Assembly (NCBI GenBank): GCA_030538155.1
Contig: JAUNUN010000016.1
Coordinates: 18,099 to 55,667, forward strand
Direction: 5' to 3'
From: a bacterium
Lineage (GTDB): Bacteria; Desulfobacterota; Desulfobulbia; Desulfobulbales; Desulfobulbaceae
DNA length: 37,569 nucleotides
The notes below the pieces were generated by a model. The model did no database searches. It saw only the letters and a list, made by a program, of their open reading frames with translations, and was not told the DNA's origin. Positions 8,970 to 16,968 of this stretch are shown one piece after another. Every line of letters begins with the position of its first letter. The stretch's first letter is position 1. The translations under genes were made by a program, and so were the position numbers.

Positions 8970-8998
8970 CAGGTTTACAGGTTTAATCTTATCGACAT
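8970..8998 (-). promoter_or_regulatory. Candidate ArsR-regulator operator in front of aas
   Basis: This 29-base stretch matches 25 of 29 positions with 9335-9363 at the regulator gene. On the + strand it contains a tandem 8-base repeat, CAGGTTTA-CAGGTTTA, then ATCTTATCGACAT. Read on the minus strand, a TTTACC / TTAAAC pair with a 17-base spacer could be the -35/-10, so a bound repressor would cover the -10 region. The promoter reading is inference; the repeat itself is directly visible. Confidence 0.65.
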
Positions 8999-9025
8999 GA
9001 AAAGGTAAAAAAAGACCAAAAAACA

Positions 9026-9337
9026 TTACGACAGGGCCTGCACATAGGCCAGCGCATTACCAAGCACCTCGGCAAGGTAGGCGGTGTTGATGCGGTACCA
9101 CACCTCCTTGCCCCTTTTTTCTGCAATCAGGATTTCGGCCTGGCGCAGAATCTTCAGGTGATGCGACACCGTGGGGCGCGACAGGGTGGAAACCGCTGCA
9201 ATCTGGCTGACATTGAGCTCCTCGTCTTTTTCAAAGAGGAGCAGGATACGCTGCCGGTGTTCTTCGCCCAGGGCGGTGAAGACTTGGGACATGGGCTGCC
9301 ATTCCGGCGGCAGCACTTGGGTGTACTGTGTTTTCAT
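9026..9337 (-). CDS. ArsR/SmtB-family winged-helix regulator
   Basis: The product of about 103 residues is a compact winged helix: LGEEHRQRILLLFEKDEELNVSQIAAVS, recognition helix LSRPTVSHHLKILRQA, then the wing EKRGKEVWYRIN. It lacks the CxC or other cysteine metal ligands of ArsR/SmtB metal sensors, so the signal is probably not a thiol-bound metal. I chose the ATG at 9337 (MKTQYTQVL). The frame opens further to a TTG at 9373, but the added codons coincide with the shared operator sequence. A later Met (MSQVFTALG) preceded by GGAA is another possible start. The same operator lies before aas, so autoregulation and control of aas-lplT are likely. Confidence 0.82.
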   Translation of the reverse strand: MKTQYTQVLPPEWQPMSQVFTALGEEHRQRILLLFEKDEELNVSQIAAVSTLSRPTVSHHLKILRQAEILIAEKRGKEVWYRINTAYLAEVLGNALAYVQALS

Positions 9338-9363
9338 GTTTACATGTTTAACCTTGTCGACAT
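9335..9363 (-). promoter_or_regulatory. Candidate autoregulatory operator at the ArsR-type gene
   Basis: On the + strand a tandem CATGTTTA-CATGTTTA repeat is followed by ACCTTGTCGACAT; 25 of 29 bases match the site at 8970-8998. It overlaps the chosen start codon. A minus-strand TTGACT (9373-9368) with TTAAAC 16 bases on could form the promoter, which would put the transcript start almost at the ATG, giving a very short or absent leader. Confidence 0.6.
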
Positions 9364-9373
9364 ATAAAGTCAA

Positions 9374-9796
9374 ATATTATTTGCAGGCCCAGAAAGATTT
9401 ACGTAACAAGATGAAATAACGAAAAAATTGAACCGACCACTTCAACATCGCTCTACGTTCCAGCGTAGGAGCGATAAAAATGCTGCCGGCACATCTGGGC
9501 GATGTGGAAAAGGGCGCAGGAGCGCCCGGGTTTGCGTTCCCACGCCGGAGCATGGGAACGATAGAATTGAAATAGCAGAAAATCGACCCGACTATTCAGT
9601 CTACTTACTGTATCGGCCACCCCACCCTGCCTGATTCGCCCAAGTGCGGTAGCGCAGGCCCCACATTCTTAACCGTGTCCTATTCCAAGTCCAACACAGC
9701 AGTAATCCTTGTTTTGCTAAGATGCGCGTGCAAAGCCCGGTCGGACAATCCGGCGGGCACACCAGCAAAAACGCATCTCAAAAAGAGGAGAAAAAA
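9374..9796. other. Intergenic spacer with hairpin and REP-like palindrome
   Basis: No credible gene is present. At 9449-9473 there is an imperfect hairpin (CGCTC-TACG ... CGTA-GGAGCG), and at 9535-9560 a REP-like palindrome listed separately. The region also has to contain the promoter of the metallophosphoesterase gene; no strong -35/-10 pair was identified. Confidence 0.5.
9535..9560. repeat. REP-like palindrome, copy 1
   Basis: CGTTCCCACGC-CGGA-GCATGGGAACG: 11-base arms, one mismatch. The same family occurs at 37225, 37316 and 37516 in this window. Confidence 0.75.
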
Positions 9797-10765
9797 ATGA
9801 ACAAAACCGCAGTGTACGCGCTTTGCGCCCTTGGCAGTGCCGCCATGGTTCTGCCTGCCGTCAGCCCGGCAGCCGAAGCAGCCCGTATGGTCAGGGCCGG
9901 GATTATCACCGACATCCACCACACCAGCAAGGCCGACAGCGCAACCCGCAAGTACTCGGCCTCTCTAGATAAACTCCAGGTCTTTATGGACACCATGGCC
10001 GCAGAAAAACCGGCCTTTATCATCGAACTCGGGGATATGGTCGATACCCTGGCTGAAGGCACTGATCCGGCACAAAACCTGGCACAGGTGGAGAAAATAT
10101 TCACCTCGTTTAACGGCCCCACCTACCATGTCTTGGGCAACCACGAGTTTGACAACCTGACCCGTGAGGTATTTCTTTCTTCCATTACCAATACCGGTAT
10201 CGAAAAGGGGCAGACCTATTACTCCTGGGATGCGGGCGGCGTGCATTTTGTGGTTCTGGATGCCGACTACACCCCGCAGCAGCCGCATCGCCCCTATGAC
10301 ATGAACACGCCTGAGGACAGCTTCTGGACCTGGAAGGACACCTTTGTGCCGCCGCAGGAAATTGAATGGCTGCGCGAAGATCTGAAAAAGGCGGACATGC
10401 CCACTGTGGTTTTTACCCATCAAAACCTGGACCGGGTTGATGATCAGGATCACACCATCAAAAACGCCGCCGAGGTGCGCAAGGTGCTTGAGGAGGATGG
10501 TCAGGTACTGGCGGTTATTTCAGGTCATGACCATCAGGGCGGTTACTCCAACATCAAGGGCATCCACTACATCGTTTTGCACGGCAATGTGGGTGTGAAC
10601 GACTATCGCACCTGGGAAGCCACCAGCAATACCGAAGGCTTTGACAAAAAAGAAGACAACCAGTTTGCCCTGCTGGAAATCAGCAAGGGCGAGGGCAAGG
10701 AATACCAGCTCATGCTCCATGGCTATGGTCGGCAGCCTTCCTACAGCCTGAAACGGGAACTGTGA
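9797..10765 (+). CDS. Exported calcineurin-like metallophosphoesterase
   Basis: A 322-residue protein with a Sec-type signal peptide (MNKTAVYALCALGSAAMVLP, likely cleaved after AEA near residue 28), so it acts in the periplasm or outside. The dimetal phosphoesterase signature is complete: D39-x-H41 in ITDIHH, GD80 in ELGDMVD, GN115H116E, H208 in VFTHQN, and GH244DH246. It should hydrolyse phosphate mono- or diesters; the substrate is unknown. The ATG at 9797 has GAGGAG 6-7 bases upstream. It stands alone between a REP-bearing spacer and a convergent gene. Confidence 0.88.
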   Translation: MNKTAVYALCALGSAAMVLPAVSPAAEAARMVRAGIITDIHHTSKADSATRKYSASLDKLQVFMDTMAAEKPAFIIELGDMVDTLAEGTDPAQNLAQVEKIFTSFNGPTYHVLGNHEFDNLTREVFLSSITNTGIEKGQTYYSWDAGGVHFVVLDADYTPQQPHRPYDMNTPEDSFWTWKDTFVPPQEIEWLREDLKKADMPTVVFTHQNLDRVDDQDHTIKNAAEVRKVLEEDGQVLAVISGHDHQGGYSNIKGIHYIVLHGNVGVNDYRTWEATSNTEGFDKKEDNQFALLEISKGEGKEYQLMLHGYGRQPSYSLKREL

Positions 10766-10879
10766 TCCGCAGTTCAACTCAAATGCAAGCGGCTAAAAGC
10801 GGCGGCTCTTCTTGAGGCTTAAACCGCAGCAGGGGCGCGTACCCTGCGCCGTCTGTTCAGAGAGGATTCAGAGACAAGA

Positions 10880-10909
10880 AAGGCAGCCTGCCCGAGGGTC
10901 GGCTGCCTT
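10880..10909. terminator. Bidirectional terminator between convergent genes
   Basis: Perfect 9-bp stem AAGGCAGCC / GGCTGCCTT (10880-10888 with 10901-10909) with a 12-base loop. On the minus strand it is followed by TTTCTTGTC, which suits the secreted-protein gene best; it also lies downstream of the metallophosphoesterase gene. Confidence 0.7.
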
Positions 10910-10964
10910 GTTCATTACACGATTTGCGGCTGGATCGGCTAAGAGCAAGCCATACCTTACCGGG

Positions 10965-11615
10965 TTATTTGTTCGGCCCCTTGCCGTTCCCTTTGCCGGA
11001 GTTGCCTTTACCGGGATTGCCTTGACCAGGGTTTCCCTTGTTAGCCTTATCGGCCTTGCCGGCCCTGACATTCTTGCCGTTGTTGCCATTGCCGCCATTG
11101 CCGCTGTTACCGCTCTTGTTGCGCACCTCCTTGACCCTAACCTCCTGGCGCGGGCTATTCTGCTTTATTGCCCGCCTCTCTTCCTTCACCTTCACCTCCC
11201 GCATTTCATCGGCCATAGGCTTGGGCTGTACTCGTATGGGGCCGGGTTTGCCGTGAATTTCGCGGTAGCGGGGCACGTACACATTCTGATACCAGTCATC
11301 ATCAACAAAATAGACCGGCTGGCCGCAGGCATTGTAGCGGTGGCAGTGTTTGGCCCATTTTTTGGCATGACCGGGCGGCACGCACAGATAGGCGGGCGGT
11401 GGCGGTGCTCCAACCCTGTCTATGATGATCGCCTCAGGATAGAGCAGGCGCGGTGAAGGATAGCCGCCCAGATCCAGCCGGCCGTAAAAACCCGGTTCAT
11501 CCACAATGATGCTGGTACTGGCCTGGACCGGCCCTGCCAGGAAAAATGAACACCCAAGAGTCGCCACGCCAAGCATCAGCATTCGCATACGAACCTTCAT
11601 TGTTGTTGCCCCCAT
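10965..11615 (-). CDS. Secreted protein with PPGHAKKWAKHC motif and Gly/Asn/Lys-rich tail
   Basis: A 216-residue protein with a signal peptide (MLMLGVATLGCSFFLAGPVQA, cleavage near residue 30). The mature core carries PPPPAYLCVPPGHAKKWAKH, then CHRYNACGQPVYFVDDDWYQ, a motif known to me from small exported proteins of unknown function in other proteobacteria. A charged middle is followed by a low-complexity tail of about 50 residues made of G, N and K (NSGNGGNGNNGKN, then NPGQGNPGKGNSGKGNGKG). The tail is very basic and could bind polyanions or cell-surface polymers; this is a guess. The ATG at 11615 has GAGG 7 bases upstream, preferred over an ATG at 11642. Confidence 0.75.
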   Translation of the reverse strand: MGATTMKVRMRMLMLGVATLGCSFFLAGPVQASTSIIVDEPGFYGRLDLGGYPSPRLLYPEAIIIDRVGAPPPPAYLCVPPGHAKKWAKHCHRYNACGQPVYFVDDDWYQNVYVPRYREIHGKPGPIRVQPKPMADEMREVKVKEERRAIKQNSPRQEVRVKEVRNKSGNSGNGGNGNNGKNVRAGKADKANKGNPGQGNPGKGNSGKGNGKGPNK

Positions 11616-11825
11616 AGTTTTACCTCGGTTGCAGGTCGCCATGGATCAGCGCCCTAGATTAGGGAATGGTCGGATTATAATACTGAACAGCGCAGGGAGC
11701 ATTACCTCTTTTCAAAGAGAGGGTGTATACTAGCGCCCCGCTGCCGCACCGGTTGGCGAATTCAAAATTCCACTTGAACCGGCACCTATGTTGTTTCCAC
11801 TGCCTGCGCACAAGCCACCCCCTGC

Positions 11826-12359
11826 ATGACACCCCCCACAATCCCTCAAAACAAGCCCAGCCGGACGAGCCGGATAAACGGGCAAAGCGGTCTTCGGCAG
11901 GCTGGGTTGGTCGGCATGCCTATGGTGCTCTGCCCCATTCCCTTGCTCCTGCCCTACCTGGGCACAGCGGGCGTGCTGCTTTCAACAGGCCTGCGCTTTG
12001 CCCTGGCAGCATTGGCCACAGGCTGCTGCCTCTTGTGCGCGCTGAACATCGAATATAGGCCTGGTCTGGGCAATATTTTCGGGATTACCGCGCTCTGTGC
12101 CGCCTTTGCCGCCTCGTTCGCTGCCATAGCCGGCAACCCTTTTGCGGCCCTAGCCGGTTCAACCGGTCTGATTGCCCTTGGCGCGCTGGTTCTCGACTGG
12201 ACGCCGCAACCTGGAGCAAGAGAGGAAAAGAACACTGCGCGCCGTCTGCGCCGCGCCCGCTGGGCCGCCTGGACCGCCTCCATCTTGGTCGTTGGCATCC
12301 CTTTGCTTGAACTTGCAGCCCCTGGCCCCAATTTTCTGTTCTTGTTGCCTGCGCCCTGA
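11826..12359 (+). CDS. Multi-pass membrane protein, probable detached N-terminal part of TrkH
   Basis: The 177-residue product has four to five hydrophobic segments between residues 33 and 175 and a basic cytosolic stretch ARRLRRARWAAW. On its own it matches nothing I recognise. The next reading frame continues, without a stop, from about 12311 into the TrkH coding region and has the same membrane-protein character (ACALISQTLYLDWALRQGIW). TrkH-type subunits of some bacteria carry such extra N-terminal helices. The simplest reading is one ancestral gene of about 680 codons now in two frames, through a real frameshift or a sequence error near 12311-12359. No ribosome site is evident at the ATG. 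Confidence 0.55.
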   Translation: MTPPTIPQNKPSRTSRINGQSGLRQAGLVGMPMVLCPIPLLLPYLGTAGVLLSTGLRFALAALATGCCLLCALNIEYRPGLGNIFGITALCAAFAASFAAIAGNPFAALAGSTGLIALGALVLDWTPQPGAREEKNTARRLRRARWAAWTASILVVGIPLLELAAPGPNFLFLLPAP

Positions 12360-12472
12360 TCAGCCAGACGCTCTATCTTGATTGGGCACTTAGGCAAGGC
12401 ATCTGGTGGCGCAGCGCGCTCGGCCTTGGAGGGCTTGCGGCGATCAGCGGCGCGCTTGCCTCTGCCCCACCC

Positions 12473-13870
12473 TTGCTGCTTTTGGACGGCGCGGTGCTTC
12501 TGTTCAACCTTTTCATCCTGGTTTCCTTGCCGCCCGGTGCGAACGCGGATGAAGAGCAGTGGTGGCTCTTCCTGCTCCGCCAGCCCGCGCGCGTGCTGGT
12601 CACCACCTTCTTTCTCCTCTGTCTGGCCGGATCGCTTCTTCTTCTGCCGCTTGCGGGCACAGGCAACATAGCGCCGATCGATGCCGCCTTTACAGCGGTG
12701 AGCGCAGTGTGCGTTACCGGGCTGGTGGTGCTGGACACGGCCAAAGATTTTACCACCACAGGCCATGTCTTTATCCTGGTCCTCATTCAACTGGGCGGCC
12801 TGGGCATTATGAGCATCACCACCATTGCCTTGCACGTGCTGGGCCGCCGCCTGAGCCTGCGCCATGAACGCCTGGTCGCCGGCATGACGGCGAGCAGCCA
12901 CCACGATCTTATCGAGTCCCTTGCGCTGATCCTCAAATGCACCTTTCTCTTTGAAGGCGCAGGTGCGCTGCTGCTGAGTGCTGCCTTTCTTTTTGAAGGT
13001 AAAACGCTGGGATCGGCTTTATGGGAAGGTGTGTTCACGGCTGTTTCCGCCTTCTGTAACGCCGGTTTTGGCTTGCAGAGCAACAACCTCATTGCCTACC
13101 AGCACAATCCGGTGGTGCTGCACACGGTGGCCGCGCTCATTATCCTGGGCGGACTTGCCCCGGCAACCAGCATCCTTATTCCCAGGTGGCTCAGCGGAAA
13201 AACCGTGCCCATTGCCGCGCGCATCGCCCTGACCATTACGGTGGGCCTGCTGGCTACGGGCTTCTTTTTTCTCCTGGCTTTTGAATGGCATGGTGTGCTG
13301 GGCGGGCTTTCTTTCGGCGACAAGCTGCACAATGCCTGGCTGCAATCCGTTACCCTGCGCACCGCCGGCTTCAACTCCGTTGAGCTGGGTGGGGTTGCGG
13401 CCCCTACCCTGCTGATCATGCCGGCGCTGATGTTCATCGGCGGCAGCCCGGGCGGCACGGCGGGCGGCATCAAGACCACCACCCTGGCCATTCTGGTGCT
13501 CACCTTTTGGGCCGGCATCAGCGATAAAAAGTATCTGGTGGTGCAGCACAGGCGCATCCACCCCGGCACGGTCTTCCGGGCCGTGACCGTGACCATGGCC
13601 GGCCTTCTGGTCTGGTTTGTGGTGGTGCTGATGCTGGCGATCACCCAGCGTATCAGCGCTCCGGCCCTGATCTTCGAGGCCACCTCGGCCCTGGCCACGG
13701 TGGGCCTGACCATTGGCGCAACCCCGATGCTGGATGAAATCGGCAAGGTGATCATCATCCTAACCATGTTCATCGGCCGTATCGGCCCGGTCACCCTGTT
13801 CATGCTGCTCAATGATGAGGAAGAGGTGTCCGGGGCGCGCTATCCGGTGGAACGCATTGCCATCACGTAA
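12473..13870 (+). CDS. trkH: TrkH/KtrB-type potassium uptake membrane subunit
   Basis: K+-translocating subunit of a Trk/Ktr system in the inner membrane. The four pore-loop repeats are visible: TAVSAVCVTGLVV, TAVSAFCNAGFG, SVTLRTAGFNSVE and ATSALATVGLTIG, each with the filter glycine. The motif GGSPGGTAGGIKTTT, typical of the family, lies between the third and fourth repeats. The annotated start is a TTG at 12473, the first ordinary start codon, but the frame is open and membrane-like back to about 12311, so the N-terminus is probably longer or fused to the preceding frame. The trkA gene follows 101 bases later and completes the system. Confidence 0.88.
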   Translation: MLLLDGAVLLFNLFILVSLPPGANADEEQWWLFLLRQPARVLVTTFFLLCLAGSLLLLPLAGTGNIAPIDAAFTAVSAVCVTGLVVLDTAKDFTTTGHVFILVLIQLGGLGIMSITTIALHVLGRRLSLRHERLVAGMTASSHHDLIESLALILKCTFLFEGAGALLLSAAFLFEGKTLGSALWEGVFTAVSAFCNAGFGLQSNNLIAYQHNPVVLHTVAALIILGGLAPATSILIPRWLSGKTVPIAARIALTITVGLLATGFFFLLAFEWHGVLGGLSFGDKLHNAWLQSVTLRTAGFNSVELGGVAAPTLLIMPALMFIGGSPGGTAGGIKTTTLAILVLTFWAGISDKKYLVVQHRRIHPGTVFRAVTVTMAGLLVWFVVVLMLAITQRISAPALIFEATSALATVGLTIGATPMLDEIGKVIIILTMFIGRIGPVTLFMLLNDEEEVSGARYPVERIAIT

Positions 13871-13971
13871 TTCCGGTTCTTCTTATCTAAATTTTCCAAC
13901 CACTCTCACGCGGCGGTATCAAAAAAATCTGGAGCCGGAATCAACCTACAATCAAAACAAGAAATCAGCCC

Positions 13972-14637
13972 ATGGCGCAGCAAATACTCATCATCGGACT
14001 CGGCCAATTCGGCATGTCGCTGGCGGCCACCCTGTCGGAACGCGGGGTGGAGGTGTTGGCTGCAGACAGAAGAAGAACTTTGGTTGAAGAGGCGAGCGCC
14101 TTTGTCACCGAAGCGGTGACCATCGACGCCACCGATGAAACCGAACTGGCCCGGCTGGAGCCCAGACAGCGGGATGCGGCGGTCTGCGCCATCGGCGATG
14201 ATTCCAAGGAATCTTCCATTATCTGCACGACACTCTTGCGGCAGATGGGCGCGCCCTTGGTGATTGCCCGCGCCAACGACAAGATGCACCAGCGCATTTT
14301 GCAACTGGTGGGCGCGCACCAGGTGGTCAACCCGGAGCAGGAGTTCGGCAAACGCTTCGCCAACCGCCTGCTCCACCGCGACGTCATTGCCGACACCACC
14401 TTGGGCGATGATCTCCTGCTCACCGAAATCCGCATCATGCCGGCCATGATCGGCAAGAACCTGATCGAGCTGGAGTTGCCCAAACGTTTCGGCGTTATGG
14501 TGGTGGGCATCCGCAGGGGGCAGCCGCCGCGCATCGTAGTACCCAGCCCGGATCAACCGCTTTTGGCCGGAGACAACCTGGTGATTGTTTCCAGCGATTT
14601 TGCCATCACCAAACTGTCCAGGGAGTTTCAAAAATAA
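13972..14637 (+). CDS. trkA: Trk/Ktr potassium uptake regulatory subunit (RCK_N + RCK_C)
   Basis: Cytoplasmic gating ring protein of 221 residues that binds nucleotide and controls TrkH. The Rossmann RCK_N domain starts ILIIGLGQFGMSLA with the GxGxxG at 9-14 and has the acidic AADRR at the end of the second strand. RCK_C occupies about 140-221 (LTEIRIMPAMIGKNLIELEL, then LAGDNLVIVSS). One RCK pair, as in KtrA, not the double TrkA of E. coli. Its stop overlaps by one base the start of the next gene (TAATG), so the three genes are one operon. Confidence 0.92.
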   Translation: MAQQILIIGLGQFGMSLAATLSERGVEVLAADRRRTLVEEASAFVTEAVTIDATDETELARLEPRQRDAAVCAIGDDSKESSIICTTLLRQMGAPLVIARANDKMHQRILQLVGAHQVVNPEQEFGKRFANRLLHRDVIADTTLGDDLLLTEIRIMPAMIGKNLIELELPKRFGVMVVGIRRGQPPRIVVPSPDQPLLAGDNLVIVSSDFAITKLSREFQK

Positions 14638-15401
14638 TGCCTTCGCAAGCGGTAAAATTCGGCGCATGGGCGCTCATCCTCTTAAACCTGCTCATGGCCT
14701 TTGGTTCCATCTGGATTTTCATGCGCATGGCCCCGGCCATCGAGGTAATCATTGCCCGCAATGTGCTCTCCCTTGAGGCAAGTGAGGAGATGCTGGCCAT
14801 CTTGGGGCTGACGGGTGAAGGGGCTGCTGATGCCTCTGCGCGGCAGGCCTTTCAAGCGGCGCTTGAGCGAGCCGAAAAAAACATTACCGAACAAGAGGAG
14901 ACGGAGCTCCTGGCGCGCATCGCAAAGTTTCATCAACCTGCCCTTGCCGGTGAGCGTGCGGCCAAACGGGAAACCGTAGAGGCGATTGCAGAGCTTGGCC
15001 GCAGCAACCGCAGCGCCATGCACAGGTCGGATCTGCGCGCGCAAGAGCTCGGCCTTGGCGGGGCCTGGGCCGTGGTCTTCATGGCGAGTGCGGCCTTTCT
15101 GGTGAGCATGCTCTTTTTGCGTGGGCTCAAAAAAAATCTGTTCCTGCCGCTTGAGGAGATAAACCTTGCGGTGACGGCCTTCAGCCATGGCGACAGCATA
15201 CGCCGCTGCTCCTATAAAGGTGCGCCCAAGCCCATGCAGGCGCTGATGCTGCACATCAACGATCTGATGGATAGGCACCGGCTCAACGCTCACAACACTT
15301 ACAACACGTATTATGGCGGCGAAAACCGGCCGGCTGCTCCGCCGGGGCCTGTTGCAAGGAGTACTGCAGAGCCGGGGCAGCAGACACGCATACGGAGTTG
15401 A
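14637..15401 (+). CDS. Two-helix membrane protein with HAMP-like tail, no output domain
   Basis: A 254-residue protein with a membrane segment at about 9-31 and another at about 143-162, an Ala/Glu-rich helical periplasmic region between them, and a cytoplasmic stretch (NLFLPLEEINLAVTAFSHGD) like the start of a HAMP linker. No kinase, methyl-accepting or cyclase domain follows; the C-terminal 40 residues are Pro/Ala-rich and look disordered. It resembles the sensor half of a two-component or chemoreceptor protein. Translational overlap with trkA suggests a link with potassium uptake, such as sensing envelope state or interacting with TrkH/TrkA; this is inference only. Confidence 0.65.
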   Translation: MPSQAVKFGAWALILLNLLMAFGSIWIFMRMAPAIEVIIARNVLSLEASEEMLAILGLTGEGAADASARQAFQAALERAEKNITEQEETELLARIAKFHQPALAGERAAKRETVEAIAELGRSNRSAMHRSDLRAQELGLGGAWAVVFMASAAFLVSMLFLRGLKKNLFLPLEEINLAVTAFSHGDSIRRCSYKGAPKPMQALMLHINDLMDRHRLNAHNTYNTYYGGENRPAAPPGPVARSTAEPGQQTRIRS

Positions 15402-15473
15402 GTCCTTTTGCTCGGGAACAATGGCCGGATGAGCAAGCGCCTGGTATAGTTGTTCCTGATCATGGTTGAAATT

Positions 15474-15490
15474 TTGCGGCATTCCCGCAA
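15474..15490. promoter_or_regulatory. Small hairpin in the selA leader
   Basis: TTGCGG-CATTC-CCGCAA forms a 6-bp stem; a T7 run follows about 7 bases later. It may be a weak terminator of the trk operon or a leader structure of selA. Confidence 0.3.
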
Positions 15491-15524
15491 CAATGCATTT
15501 TTTTCATAACTTGGCGGCCATACC

Positions 15525-16961
15525 TTGAGTTCTCCCAGCCCTGCATCCCAAGCTGTCATCAGTGCCGGTCTGCGCACGTTGCCCAGTGTGCAGCACTGCC
15601 TGGCCCACCTGGAAAGCCGGCCCGACACCGAAGCTATCCCTACCCGACGACTGACCCACTGTTCCCGCCTCTTTTTATCTGAACTGCGAGAGGCCATCTT
15701 AAGCGGCGAACGCAGGCACGAGATCACCCGTCCCCTGGTGTTGGCCGAGCTGCACCGCTTTGTGCAGGAATACCACCGGCCCAGCCTGCGGCGGGTAATC
15801 AATGCGACCGGCATCATTATCCACACCAACTTGGGCCGCTCGCTTTTGCCGCCCGAGCTGGGGGATCTGCTCAGCACCACGGCCTGCAACTATTCCAATC
15901 TGGAACTGAACCTGAAAACAGGCAAACGCGGCTCTCGCTACAGCCATGTGGAGGCCCTGCTCTGCGAACTGACAGGGGCCGAGGCCGCGCTGGTGGTCAA
16001 TAACAATGCGGCGGCAGTACTGATTGCCCTGGAAACCCTGGCCAAGGGTAAGGAAGTGATTGTTTCCAGGGGCCAGTTGGTGGAGATCGGCGGCTCCTTT
16101 CGCATACCCGATGTCATGACCAGAAGCGGCGCACACCTGGTGGAGGTGGGTGCAACCAACCGCACCCATCCGGCCGACTATCAGGCCGCCATTAGTGACG
16201 AGACCGCCCTGCTCCTTAAGGTGCATTGCAGCAATTTCCGCATTATCGGCTTTACCGGCGAGGTGTCCCTGCCGGAACTGGTGAATCTGGGCCGGGAGCA
16301 TGGCCTGCCGATAATGGAAGATTTGGGTTCGGGCTGTTTTATCGACCTGAGCCGCTTTGGCCTGATGAAGGAACCCACGGTGCAGGAGACCGTTGCCGCC
16401 GGCGTAGACTTGGCCACCTTCAGCGGCGACAAGCTCTTGGGCGGGCCCCAGGCCGGCATCTTGGTGGGACGGCGGGAAATTATCCGCCGTATCCAGAAAA
16501 ACCCGCTCAACCGGGCCCTGCGTATCGACAAGCTGACCCTGGCCGCCCTGGAGGCGACCCTGCGCCTGTATCTGGATGAAGAACAGACCCTTGCCGCTAT
16601 CCCCACCCTGCGCATGATCAGCGAAGAGGCGGATTCGGTTAAGAAACGGAGCGAGCGTTTTTTGGAAACAGCCACGGCAGCACTTGCAGACCTTTGTACC
16701 CTTGAGCTGTGCAGTATGGCTTCCCAGGTGGGAGGCGGCGCCTTGCCCGCGCAGGACCTGGCCAGTTGGGGCATTGTCTGCAAGCCGCACTCTACACAAT
16801 CCTTGGCAGCCCACCAACTGGAGCGACGCTTGCGTGAGGTCACGGTGCCGGTTTTGGCCAGGATGGAGCACGAGAGCCTGTATCTGGATATGCGCACCAT
16901 AAGCCGGGAAGAAGAAAACCTGCTGGTAAGGAGCCTGCAGGAAGCCCTTGCCCAACCTTGA
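15525..16961 (+). CDS. selA: L-seryl-tRNA(Sec) selenium transferase SelA
   Basis: PLP enzyme that converts Ser-tRNA(Sec) to Sec-tRNA(Sec) with selenophosphate. The 478-residue length is normal. Family blocks are INATGIIIHTNLGRSLLP at 92-109, KTGKRGSRYSHVE, MEDLGSGCFIDLS, and the PLP-lysine block TFSGDKLLGGPQAGILVG with Lys303. The start is a TTG at 15525 with no clear ribosome site. No selB, selD or selC was seen in the window, and I found no in-frame UGA extension of another gene. The gene implies that the genome decodes UGA as selenocysteine. The next gene follows within 7 bases. Confidence 0.95.
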   Translation: MSSPSPASQAVISAGLRTLPSVQHCLAHLESRPDTEAIPTRRLTHCSRLFLSELREAILSGERRHEITRPLVLAELHRFVQEYHRPSLRRVINATGIIIHTNLGRSLLPPELGDLLSTTACNYSNLELNLKTGKRGSRYSHVEALLCELTGAEAALVVNNNAAAVLIALETLAKGKEVIVSRGQLVEIGGSFRIPDVMTRSGAHLVEVGATNRTHPADYQAAISDETALLLKVHCSNFRIIGFTGEVSLPELVNLGREHGLPIMEDLGSGCFIDLSRFGLMKEPTVQETVAAGVDLATFSGDKLLGGPQAGILVGRREIIRRIQKNPLNRALRIDKLTLAALEATLRLYLDEEQTLAAIPTLRMISEEADSVKKRSERFLETATAALADLCTLELCSMASQVGGGALPAQDLASWGIVCKPHSTQSLAAHQLERRLREVTVPVLARMEHESLYLDMRTISREEENLLVRSLQEALAQP

Positions 16962-16968
16962 GCCTGTC

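Noticed and set aside
12311..12359. Programmed -1 ribosomal frameshift in trkH
   Set aside because: No XXXYYYZ heptamer in the right phase and no obvious downstream stem; mutation or sequence error is simpler.
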